DNA of 7,841 nucleotides. It comes from Clostridiales bacterium (GTDB lineage Bacteria; Bacillota; Clostridia; Saccharofermentanales; UBA5734). The notes below the pieces were generated by a model. That model saw nothing but the letters and a program-made list of their open reading frames with translations. It was not told the origin of the DNA and ran no database searches. The position numbers and the translations under genes were made by a program. Location of the stretch: positions 1 to 7,841 of the forward strand of contig DOFA01000185.1 in assembly GCA_003532195.1 (NCBI GenBank), read 5' to 3'. Below are positions 1-6,161 of this stretch, piece by piece; positions within the stretch are counted from its first letter, which is position 1, and every line of letters begins with the position of its first letter.

Positions 1-866
1 TAGACATTCCCTAAAAAAACATCGCGGAGATCCCGCCGGGCCAGGTCAGCCAGCTGCTGCATGCGTGCCAGGCCGATCGGCACCGGTTCCTTCATTTTGT
101 AATCCGGATGGTAGCGTGTCAGGTGCAGCGGTATCGTCCGGTCAATCGACGCCAGCCAGGCCGCCAGCGCCTGGATATCCTTTTCGGCGTCATTAAGTCC
201 AGGAATGAGGAGAGTCGTGATCTCCACATGGCAGGTCCGGGCACAGCGGGCAATGGTAGCTTTGACCGCCTCGATTTCACCGCCGCATATACGCCGGTAG
301 AAATCCGGATCCCAGGATTTCAAGTCGATGTTCAGCGCATCGATCCAGGGCAGCAGCTCTTCGAGCGGATCCGGATTGATGAAGCCGTTGGTGACCAGGA
401 CATTCTGCAGCCCGGCCTGCCGGATCAAGCGCGAACAGTCCAGAACATATTCATAGCTGACCAAGGGCTCGTTATAGGTAAAAGCCGCGCCGATATTGCC
501 CTGGGGCACGGTCTTGCGGGCCAGGGCGGCGAGCTCGTCCGGCTGGATCTGCCGCCACTCGGCTTCCTGCTGGGATAAGGTCCAATTCTGGCAAAAGCTG
601 CAGCGGAAATTACAGCCGAAGGATCCGGCCGACAAAATGCGGCTGCCGGGATGAAAGCGGAACAACGGCTTCTTCTCGATCGGATCCAGTGACAAGGATG
701 TGATTTTGCCATAACTCCAGGCAACCAGACAGCCGCCGATATTTTTCCGCGCCCGGCAAATGCCACTGCGGCCAGGCGCGATCCGGCATTTGTGCGGGCA
801 TAGTTCACAGCGGACCTGACCTTCGTCCAGGGGCAGCCAATGGAGGGCCTGATGCAGATCATCCAT
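1..866 (-). CDS. amrS: AmmeMemoRadiSam system radical SAM enzyme (3' end cut by window edge)
   Basis: This is a radical SAM enzyme of the AmmeMemoRadiSam family (AmrS/TIGR04337 type). I translated 288 residues before the window edge. The radical SAM motif CNFRCSFC (C85, C89, C92) should bind the [4Fe-4S] cluster that cleaves S-adenosylmethionine. An N-terminal cysteine cluster, CELCPHKC (C20, C23, C27) with C37, is typical of this family and resembles the pyruvate formate-lyase-activase-like relatives. TYNEP (130-134), LVTNGF (157-162), DLKSW (181-185) and RYHPDYKM (251-258) also fit. The family usually runs to about 330-340 residues, so roughly 45-50 are missing. The ATG follows the stop of the fusion gene by 10 bases, and GAGG overlaps that TGA as the ribosome binding site, so the two genes form one operon. 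The biochemical substrate is not established; a cytoplasmic role together with the AMMECR1/Memo-type partner is inferred from conserved co-occurrence. Confidence 0.93.
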   Translation of the reverse strand, partial: MDDLHQALHWLPLDEGQVRCELCPHKCRIAPGRSGICRARKNIGGCLVAWSYGKITSLSLDPIEKKPLFRFHPGSRILSAGSFGCNFRCSFCQNWTLSQQEAEWRQIQPDELAALARKTVPQGNIGAAFTYNEPLVSYEYVLDCSRLIRQAGLQNVLVTNGFINPDPLEELLPWIDALNIDLKSWDPDFYRRICGGEIEAVKATIARCARTCHVEITTLLIPGLNDAEKDIQALAAWLASIDRTIPLHLTRYHPDYKMKEPVPIGLARMQQLADLARRDLRDVFLGNV

Positions 867-876
867 CGTGCCGTCC

Positions 877-2310
877 TCAAGTATAACGGGTGACTTGGAA
901 ACGCAACATCTGATATGGCTCACCAGCCCGGATACCAGCCTTGCGGCAGGCGATCGCCAGCTGTTCTTCGACGGTGTCGACACCTTCCAGATCGGGCAGC
1001 AGCAATCCGGATCGCGATCCGCTGCGGACAATGACGCCGTATTTTGCCGGGTCAAGCTCGCTCTTATCCGCAATCGGTTCCGCCGTGCCTAGAACATCGA
1101 CGCTATAAACCAGATCGGCCAGTTCGCCGGCTGTCACCGGTTCAAAGCGCGGATCACGCAGTCCGGCGCTGAGCGCATTCTGGACGATCTCATCGGCGAG
1201 GGAATCAGTAGTGGGCGCGGTTGTACCGATACATCCGCGCAGTTCGCCGAATTTTTTCAGGGAGACAAAAGCACCGGCCTGTTCCCGAAACAAGAATTCC
1301 GCGCCGGTCAAGCCGGAAAAATCACCGGCCCGGCAGGTCTGATGTTCCCGGACGTATGCCTCCAGGGTCTGCCGGGCGATCTGCACCGGCGGCGACGCTT
1401 GTTTCCGGCGGGCGTCATTCAGCTCACGCTGCCGGGATAGCGCGAGTTCCAGGACATCATCAATCGGTTCCGGCCGTTCGGGGTCCGAATGCAAAGCCGC
1501 CACGCAATAACCGATGCCATAAGGCGCTTCGTAGGAAACCAGCCGGGAACGGACCGCCCGCCGGCTGAAAGCGCCGCACAGCATGACCAGCGACCGGTAG
1601 CCGCATTCCGCGGAGCGCTGCCTGACCTGAACATCGATGCTCAGCAGTCGGACCAGGTCGCCGTCACGAAAGCTGGCGGCCACCTGTGCGTCATATTGGG
1701 CGCCTTCCGGGCTGACACCGTAAGGGCTTTGCTCATTGACCTTGTGTGACTGGTCGCCGCTCGCTATGATGACAATCCGCCGGTTCAGGCGGGCTGCAGC
1801 CTGGCGGATCAGGCTGCCGGCCTGATAGATCTGCGGCAGCGGCAGATTAGAACAGGACAAGGCCACCAGCTTAAATCCGGAATAGGCTTGGGCCAGAAAG
1901 TACAAGGGCACAACCACGCCATGGTCCAGCTCCGCTTCGATCTGATGCCGGCGCATCTGTTCCGGGCTCAGGCTGCCGCCATTGATTCCTGCCAGTTCCA
2001 GGCAGCGGCGGATCTCCTGATGCAGCTCCTGGTCCTGCGGCAAAGACAAACTGGCCTGCCCAGCACCAAAACGGCCCAGGCTTCCTGTCAGTACCGTCGC
2101 ATCGTACATAAAAAGATAATCGCTGAACATCGGCGCGTGGGGGGATAGAATGACCACCGTTTCCGGCCGGATCCGGGCAAATTCCCCGGCCAGCTGGCGC
2201 ATCGCCGCTTCGGTCGCGGCCGCCTCATGGGGGCCGCGATTGACACCGGGAACGATCACCGGCGGGTGCGGCAAAACGTAACCGGCCAGAACGTCATATT
2301 CCTCGGACAT
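877..2310 (-). CDS. amrA: LigB/Memo-superfamily domain fused to AMMECR1 domain (AmmeMemoRadiSam protein A/B fusion)
   Basis: A 477-residue two-domain protein. Residues 1-275 resemble class III extradiol dioxygenase LigB/Memo proteins: LPHPP (H15), SPHAP (H58), LDHG (H130), SGDQSH (H189) and SYEAPYGIGY (E261). By analogy with LigB, H15, H58 and E261 could be metal ligands and H189 the catalytic histidine; this is inference. Residues 305-477 form an AMMECR1 domain with the diagnostic LRGCIGT (357-363), DPRFEPV (386-392) and VDVLG (404-408). The family partners are AMMECR1 (A), Memo (B) and a radical SAM enzyme, the last encoded directly downstream; here A and B are one polypeptide. No signal peptide or membrane segment is visible, so it is likely cytoplasmic. 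I chose the ATG at 2310 because it has an extended Shine-Dalgarno match and starts the conserved domain; an upstream in-frame ATG at 2370 would add 20 unconserved residues. Function is unknown. Confidence 0.92.
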   Translation of the reverse strand: MSEEYDVLAGYVLPHPPVIVPGVNRGPHEAAATEAAMRQLAGEFARIRPETVVILSPHAPMFSDYLFMYDATVLTGSLGRFGAGQASLSLPQDQELHQEIRRCLELAGINGGSLSPEQMRRHQIEAELDHGVVVPLYFLAQAYSGFKLVALSCSNLPLPQIYQAGSLIRQAAARLNRRIVIIASGDQSHKVNEQSPYGVSPEGAQYDAQVAASFRDGDLVRLLSIDVQVRQRSAECGYRSLVMLCGAFSRRAVRSRLVSYEAPYGIGYCVAALHSDPERPEPIDDVLELALSRQRELNDARRKQASPPVQIARQTLEAYVREHQTCRAGDFSGLTGAEFLFREQAGAFVSLKKFGELRGCIGTTAPTTDSLADEIVQNALSAGLRDPRFEPVTAGELADLVYSVDVLGTAEPIADKSELDPAKYGVIVRSGSRSGLLLPDLEGVDTVEEQLAIACRKAGIRAGEPYQMLRFQVTRYT

Positions 2311-2315
2311 ACAAT

Positions 2316-2331
2316 CGATCACCGACTTTCT
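2316..2331 (-). promoter_or_regulatory. Extended Shine-Dalgarno site setting the start of the AMMECR1 fusion gene
   Basis: On the minus strand, AGAAAGTCGGTGATCG matches the complement of the 16S rRNA 3' end (AGAAAGGAGGTGATCC) at 13 of 16 positions. It ends five bases before the ATG at 2310, and its GGTGATC core ends six bases before it. The usual GGAGG core is degraded to TCGG, but the flanking GGTGATC pairing is intact. The upstream alternative ATG at 2370 has no such site. Confidence 0.5.
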
Positions 2332-2397
2332 GTAAACGGTGCGGCAGATGGTTTCTGCCGGCAAATACATGATTTCATACCGAGTTCTTACGGTTTA

Positions 2398-2426
2398 ATT
2401 ATACATCAAATCAAAGCCGGTTTACT
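2398..2426 (-). promoter_or_regulatory. Probable leftward promoter of the AmmeMemoRadiSam operon
   Basis: A perfect TATAAT -10 hexamer lies on the minus strand at 2403-2398, preceded by TG (TGTATAAT). Seventeen bases upstream (2426-2421) the -35 position reads AGTAAA, a poor match. The expected start is near 2391, leaving a leader of about 80 bases before the ATG at 2310. The -10 match is convincing, the -35 is not, so an activator or another start remains possible. Confidence 0.4.
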
Positions 2427-2485
2427 TGGCATGGCCGTGAATTTGAAAGCGGACTGCGGGACAATTTACGATAGACCTGTAAGCA

Positions 2486-2503
2486 TGTAATAACGTTTCT
2501 ACA
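2486..2503. promoter_or_regulatory. LacI-family operator 1 (distal)
   Basis: TGTAATAACGTTTCTACA has the form TGTA-NN-AACGTT-NN-TACA, a palindrome with a central CpG. That is the layout recognised by LacI/PurR/CcpA-family proteins, whose hinge-helix leucine inserts at the central CpG. The same pattern recurs at 2574-2591. It lies about 38 bases upstream of the rightward -35 box and between the two divergent promoters, so it could serve looping or control both directions. The probable ligand is the LacI-type protein at 4031-5059. Confidence 0.72.
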
Positions 2504-2540
2504 AACAGAGTGAAATTAATCATTATCTCCAGCAGTTATC

Positions 2541-2568
2541 TTGACAAAACCAGCAAATACGTTATGAT
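2541..2568 (+). promoter_or_regulatory. Strong sigma-A/sigma-70-type promoter of the M24 gene
   Basis: A perfect -35 box TTGACA (2541-2546) is followed after 16 bases by TATGAT (2563-2568), a one-mismatch -10 box. The predicted transcription start is near 2575, inside operator 2, which is the arrangement expected for repression by a LacI-family protein. Confidence 0.75.
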
Positions 2569-2573
2569 GTTTT

Positions 2574-2591
2574 TGTAGTAACGTTTTTACA
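2574..2591. promoter_or_regulatory. LacI-family operator 2 (over the transcription start)
   Basis: TGTAGTAACGTTTTTACA matches operator 1 at all 14 constrained positions (TGTA-NN-AACGTT-NN-TACA). It starts five bases after the -10 box and covers the expected +1 site, a classic repressing position. A degenerate third AACGTT core follows at 2599-2604 but lacks the outer TGTA/TACA arms. Confidence 0.78.
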
Positions 2592-2676
2592 GAATGACAA
2601 CGTTAGCCCTGTTTTAATAGATTTGGGCTGCCGGCAAAAATCAATCTATACTAAAAGAGAGATAGAGGTGTCCATT

Positions 2677-3846
2677 ATGTCGAGAATTTGTATCCCGGAT
2701 CAGGAATACCAGGAGAGAATCCGCAAAGCTGCCGCGCTGGCCGGAAAATTCGGCGTCGATGTACTGCTGGTCAATTCGACGGAGTCGGATTATGCGAATG
2801 TGCGCTATTTTTCCGGTTACTGGCCGTTGTTCGAACGGGCCGGCGTCGCGATCACGCCTTCGGGGAATGCCGCCATCATCGTCGGGCCGGAAAGCACAAA
2901 ATTCGCCTCTGATGTCAGCCGCATCAGCAAGATTTACACCGCCCTTTATTATCGGGAATCCGCCAACCCTTCCTATCCGGAGACTAAAACCAGCACCTAC
3001 CGGGACATTTTCCAGGGCCTGGGCGTTTCCGGCGAGAAGATCAGGATCGGCGTCTGCAGCCTTCTCGACACAACGGCCGTCATGATGAGCGGTTTGCAGG
3101 AATGCTATCCGCAGGCGGAGATCGTCGACTGCTTCGACATCATGACCAGCCTGCGCAGCATCAAGTCGGTCAATGAGCTGAATTGCATGCGCGAAGGTTT
3201 CCGCATCACCAGCCTGGCTATGGATGAAGTGCGGAAAAACCTGCGTCCCGGGGTGACCGAACTGCAGATGGTCGGCATCGCCCAGCGCGTGATCTATGAA
3301 AACGGCGCCGAATATGAAGGCCTGCCGATGTACGTATTCAGCGAGAAATCCACCAGCCACGCCATTTCCCGCCCGTCATACCGGGAAATCCTCAAGGGGG
3401 ACATCGTGCAGCTGAACCTTTCGGCCAAAGTCGACGGTTATTCGCCCAGCATCGGCTACCCGGTCTGCATCGGCAAACTCACGCCCGAGAAACGCCGGAT
3501 CGTTGAGTTCGGCCTGGAGGCGCACCGCTGGACCGAAGCCAGGCTGAAGGCCGGGGTGCGTTCCGGCGATATCGCTTCTGATTTCTACCGGATGTACTGC
3601 GACCGCGGCTACAAGGATAATTTCGTCTACGGCCCCTGCCATGGCACCGGGATGATCGAAGTTGAGGCGCCCTGGATGGAAAGCACTTCCGAATATCTGC
3701 TGCAGCCGGGCATGACCTTCCAGATCGATACTTTTGTCTCCGGCAGCACCTTCGGCATTCGCTGGGAAAAAGGCGTCGTCGTCACAGAAACCGGATTTGA
3801 CAGCCTCTGCGAGCCGATCGGCGAAATCTACGAACTGGATTTCTAG
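2677..3846 (+). CDS. Creatinase/Xaa-Pro peptidase-fold (M24) protein with altered metal-site residues
   Basis: A 389-residue protein with the two-domain layout of creatinase and aminopeptidase P: a creatinase N-terminal-like domain (about 10-160) and a pita-bread M24 domain (about 165-389). The usual ligand set is Asp, Asp, His, Glu, Glu. By my alignment the positions here are N247 (in GDIVQLNLSA), S258 (GYSPSIGYP), H322 (CHGTG), D351 (LQPGMTFQID) and E364 (GIRWEKGVVVTE). Creatinase, a metal-independent member, likewise has Asn at the first position. H228 (TSHAISRP) sits where the catalytic His of creatinase lies before the GD motif. I infer a C-N hydrolase or related enzyme on a small substrate rather than a metallopeptidase; the substrate is unknown. 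GAGGTG with a six-base spacer fixes the ATG at 2677; an upstream TTG at 2623 is unsupported. No signal peptide is seen. It is probably under LacI-type control from the two operators upstream. Confidence 0.88.
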   Translation: MSRICIPDQEYQERIRKAAALAGKFGVDVLLVNSTESDYANVRYFSGYWPLFERAGVAITPSGNAAIIVGPESTKFASDVSRISKIYTALYYRESANPSYPETKTSTYRDIFQGLGVSGEKIRIGVCSLLDTTAVMMSGLQECYPQAEIVDCFDIMTSLRSIKSVNELNCMREGFRITSLAMDEVRKNLRPGVTELQMVGIAQRVIYENGAEYEGLPMYVFSEKSTSHAISRPSYREILKGDIVQLNLSAKVDGYSPSIGYPVCIGKLTPEKRRIVEFGLEAHRWTEARLKAGVRSGDIASDFYRMYCDRGYKDNFVYGPCHGTGMIEVEAPWMESTSEYLLQPGMTFQIDTFVSGSTFGIRWEKGVVVTETGFDSLCEPIGEIYELDF

Positions 3847-3859
3847 ACTGGTTTTCCAG

Positions 3860-3897
3860 CCGGATTTTGCGAGCCGTTTCGCCGCAGCAAAAGCCGG
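3860..3897 (+). terminator. Imperfect hairpin after the M24 gene, possible terminator
   Basis: CCGGATTTTGC (3860-3870) and GCAAAAGCCGG (3887-3897) can pair over 10 of 11 positions with one A/G mismatch, around a 16-base loop. It begins 14 bases after the M24 stop codon. There is no U tract after the 3' arm, so it is not a canonical intrinsic terminator; it could instead stabilise the 3' end of the mRNA. Transcription may read through into the lacI-type gene. Confidence 0.3.
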
Positions 3898-3959
3898 ACG
3901 GGCGTTCTGGAATTGGATATAACCGTAACGCGGGCGCCTGTCCTGTTCTTTGTCATTCA

Positions 3960-3968
3960 TGCTATACT
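3960..3968 (+). promoter_or_regulatory. Extended -10 promoter of the LacI-type gene
   Basis: TGCTATACT fits an extended -10 element (TG-N-TATAAT with one mismatch). No good -35 hexamer lies 16-18 bases upstream, which an extended -10 can compensate for. The expected start is near 3975, giving a leader of about 55 bases before the GTG at 4031. No TGTA-NN-AACGTT palindrome is present in this gap, so autoregulation is not indicated. Confidence 0.4.
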
Positions 3969-4030
3969 GGGATCTGAAAGCCGGCGGCGCCCAATCAGAT
4001 TTCCCGGCTGCCAGGATGAGGTGAAGACAG

Positions 4031-5059
4031 GTGGCTAAACTCAAAGATATTGCCAGTCAGCTCAAGGTTTCGGTTTCCACCGTTTCCCGGGTTGTCAACA
4101 ACCAGAACCGGGTCGACCCGGACACCCGGAAACGGATACTCGATGCCCTGAAAAAATATGATTACCAGCCCGACCAGAACGCCCGCAGTTTAAAAACCAA
4201 TGTTGCCAAAGTTCTCGGCGTTATTGTGCCGGATATATCCAATCCTTTTTATGCTACGGTCATCAAAGGCATTGAACGGGTAGCCTCCCTGAACGGCTAT
4301 ACGGTTATTCTCTGCAATACCGATGAAAACAAGCAGCGGGAGCGCGATGCCACGCAGCTGCTGCTGCGCCAGAAAGTGGCCGGCCTGATCGTCGCCACAA
4401 CCTTCAGCGGACCGGAAGCCCAGCAGGTTTATCTGCCGGTCGAACGTCCGGTCGTCTTTTTTGACAACGTTCCGGCGACTGCCCGGGAGATCAACAGCGT
4501 GACGATCAACAACACCCGGGCTGCCCGGGAATTAACTGAGTTCATGATCCGCCGGGGGCATCGCCGGATCTTCCTGATTGCCGGCCCGGCCGGCGAGTCT
4601 TCTTCCGATGAGCGCCAGCAGGGCTGGCGGCTGGCTTTAGAGGCTGCCGGCATCGAGCCGGGAGCAGACTGGTTCAGCCACGGTGATTTCCGTGAGGAAT
4701 CGGGCCGGGAAATTATGGAGGATTTCCTGCGGCGTCCGCAGGCTGATCGGCCGACGGCAGTCTGCATCGCCAACAATTTTATGGCTTACGGCGCGGTGAA
4801 AGCCGTCCTGGATCAAGGGCTCGATATCCCCGGCGACCTTTCGGTCGCAGCTTTTGACATCATCGACACAACGGGCTTGCTGAAACTTTGCATCACCACC
4901 GTCCAGCAGCCGGCAGCCGATATCGGTGCGCTGGCGGCAGAACTCTGCCTGCAGGATAACACCCGCCAGGGCATCCGGTTCAGTCAGCGCCTGGTCCTGG
5001 AACACCAGTTTTGCCCCAACAGCTCGGTCAGTCCGATCGATCCGGACAGCCAGCCATGA
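4031..5059 (+). CDS. LacI/GalR-family transcriptional regulator
   Basis: A 342-residue regulator of normal family length. Residues 1-56 are the LacI DNA-binding domain: LKDIASQLKVSVSTVSRVVN (4-23) is the helix-turn-helix and ARSLKTN (51-57) the hinge helix, with L54 matching the leucine that inserts at a central CpG. Residues 60-330 form the periplasmic-binding-protein-like effector domain, opening with VLGVIVPDISNPFY (61-74) and ending with the usual AFD and TTVQQP signatures (274-294). The start is GTG, with GAGGTGA six bases upstream. The two CpG-centred palindromes before the M24 gene are its likely targets, making it a local repressor whose ligand may be the M24 substrate or product; the ligand cannot be read from sequence. 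Its last codons overlap the start of mnmA at an ATGA junction, so the two are probably translationally coupled. Confidence 0.95.
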   Translation: MAKLKDIASQLKVSVSTVSRVVNNQNRVDPDTRKRILDALKKYDYQPDQNARSLKTNVAKVLGVIVPDISNPFYATVIKGIERVASLNGYTVILCNTDENKQRERDATQLLLRQKVAGLIVATTFSGPEAQQVYLPVERPVVFFDNVPATAREINSVTINNTRAARELTEFMIRRGHRRIFLIAGPAGESSSDERQQGWRLALEAAGIEPGADWFSHGDFREESGREIMEDFLRRPQADRPTAVCIANNFMAYGAVKAVLDQGLDIPGDLSVAAFDIIDTTGLLKLCITTVQQPAADIGALAAELCLQDNTRQGIRFSQRLVLEHQFCPNSSVSPIDPDSQP

Positions 5060-6159
5060 AACGGGTCTTGCTGGGCATGAGCGGCGGTGTGGACAGCAGC
5101 GCAGCCGCCCTGCTGCTCCGGCGTCAAGGTTACGAAGTGACCGGGGCAACCTTGTGGCTATGGTCTGATCCTGGCAGCGAAACTGCGGCCGGACAACCGG
5201 ACTGCGGGCCGGACTGCGAGCCGGAAAGCGTTCTGGAAGCCCGCCGGGTTGCCGGGCATCTGGGCATTGATCATTTAGTCTTTGATTTCCGCGATGCTTT
5301 CCGGCGCTTGGTCGTCGCCGAATTCATTCGCGAATACAGCCGGGGGCGGACGCCAAATCCTTGCGTCACCTGCAACCGGGAAATCAAATTCAAGCTTTTG
5401 CTGGAGCGGGCCCTGGCCATGGGTTTTGACTCTATCGCCACCGGACACTATGCCCGGATCGAGAAGGATGAGCGTGACGGCCTGTACCATCTCCGGCGGG
5501 GCATCGACCCGCGCAAGGACCAGGCTTATGTCCTGTATCGCCTGACACAGGAACAGCTGGCCCATACTTTGCTGCCGCTCGGAACCTGGACCAAGGACAA
5601 GGTTCGCGACCTGGCCGCTGCGAACGGCCTGGTTAACGCGGCCAAACCGGACAGCCAGGAGATCTGCTTCATCGATAAACGCGGTTATCAGGCCTTTCTG
5701 GAACGCGAATCGGCCGGCGGAACGCCCGGAAATTTTCTTGGCCGGGATGGTCGGATCATCGGCCGGCACCGAGGTATAAGCCATTATACGGTCGGCCAGC
5801 GTAAAGGACTCGGCATAGCCGGTTTGCAGCCGGTATTTGTCACTTCGATTGAACCGGCCGACAATGCCATTCGCCTGGGAAACGAAACAGACCTTTACAG
5901 CAGCGGGCTGCTGGCTGAGCAGGTTCATTGGATCAGCGGCGACCCCCTGGCCTGTCCCCGCCCGGTTGAAGCCAAGATCCGCTACCAGTCGCCGCTGGCT
6001 GCGGCAATTGTCGAACCGGCCGGTCCGGCGCCGGACTGTGTCACGGTGAGTTTTGCGAAACCGCAGCGGGCCGTGGCTCCGGGGCAATCCGTTGTTTTCT
6101 ACAACGGCGGCGAAGTCCTCGGCGGCGGTCGGATTCAAAGCAGTTGGAAAGGAGAATGA
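5056..6159 (+). CDS. mnmA: tRNA-specific 2-thiouridylase MnmA
   Basis: A 367-residue cytoplasmic enzyme that installs the 2-thio group on the wobble uridine (U34) of tRNAs for Lys, Glu and Gln, using ATP and sulfur relayed from a cysteine desulfurase. The PP-loop MSGGVDSS (8-15) binds ATP and adenylates U34. The two catalytic cysteines are C106 (NPCVTCNREIKF) and C204 (DSQEICFIDKRGY), matching E. coli C102 and C199. ATGHYAR (128-134), KDQAYVLYRL (154-163) and HYTVGQRKGLGI (243-254) are family hallmarks. C103 completes the NPCxxC form seen in many bacteria. A short cysteine-containing insert, PDCGPDC (48-54), precedes the conserved EARRVA helix. The ATG at 5056 overlaps the lacI stop codon (ATGA) and has only a weak ribosome binding site, suggesting translational coupling; an in-frame ATG at 5011 would add 15 unconserved residues encoded within lacI. 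copA follows two bases after the stop. Confidence 0.97.
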   Translation: MKRVLLGMSGGVDSSAAALLLRRQGYEVTGATLWLWSDPGSETAAGQPDCGPDCEPESVLEARRVAGHLGIDHLVFDFRDAFRRLVVAEFIREYSRGRTPNPCVTCNREIKFKLLLERALAMGFDSIATGHYARIEKDERDGLYHLRRGIDPRKDQAYVLYRLTQEQLAHTLLPLGTWTKDKVRDLAAANGLVNAAKPDSQEICFIDKRGYQAFLERESAGGTPGNFLGRDGRIIGRHRGISHYTVGQRKGLGIAGLQPVFVTSIEPADNAIRLGNETDLYSSGLLAEQVHWISGDPLACPRPVEAKIRYQSPLAAAIVEPAGPAPDCVTVSFAKPQRAVAPGQSVVFYNGGEVLGGGRIQSSWKGE

Positions 6160-6161
6160 CC

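Larger units (their letters stand above)
2311..2676. promoter_or_regulatory. Divergent intergenic control region
   Basis: This 366-base stretch separates the leftward AmmeMemoRadiSam operon from the rightward M24 gene and holds no convincing gene. It is visibly more A+T-rich than its surroundings, as expected for a promoter region. It contains a leftward -10 box (2398-2403), two matching LacI-type palindromes (2486-2503 and 2574-2591, centres 88 bases apart) and a strong rightward promoter between them (2541-2568). The M24 transcript would have an untranslated leader of about 100 bases, in which I see only a weak 5-bp AGCCC/GGGCT stem (2605-2629) and no recognisable riboswitch. Confidence 0.7.

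Noticed and set aside
2311..2370. Upstream ATG at 2370 as start of the AMMECR1 fusion protein
   Set aside because: It adds 20 residues with no family similarity and has no ribosome binding site, while the ATG at 2310 has an extended Shine-Dalgarno match and begins the conserved domain.
2599..2604. Third AACGTT core as another LacI operator
   Set aside because: The outer TGTA and TACA arms are missing, so it is at most a weak accessory site.
2605..2629. AGCCC/GGGCT stem in the M24 leader as a riboswitch or attenuator
   Set aside because: Only five base pairs around a 15-base loop, with no U tract and no known aptamer pattern.
2647..2652. TATACT as a second promoter just before the M24 gene
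   Set aside because: No -35 match at a suitable distance, and too close to the start codon to leave a normal leader containing the ribosome binding site.
2623..2676. TTG at 2623 as start of the M24 protein
   Set aside because: No ribosome binding site precedes it; GAGGTG sits six bases before the ATG at 2677, where the conserved protein begins.
2641..4044. Two long minus-strand open frames (2641-3360 and 3376-4044)
   Set aside because: Both are mainly antisense to the M24 gene, have no supported starts and show no family motif.
4462..4471. TGACAACGTT inside the lacI-type gene as an autoregulatory operator
   Set aside because: It encodes the common LacI-family FDN-V segment and lacks the outer palindrome arms.
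5275..6138. 287-codon open frame on the minus strand
   Set aside because: It lies wholly antisense to mnmA, whose catalytic motifs are all intact, and shows no recognisable domain; it is a by-product of GC-rich codon use.
6156..6161. In-frame ATG at 6156 as the copA start
   Set aside because: It directly abuts the AAGGAGA site, leaving no spacer, whereas the ATG at 6162 has a normal seven-base spacer.
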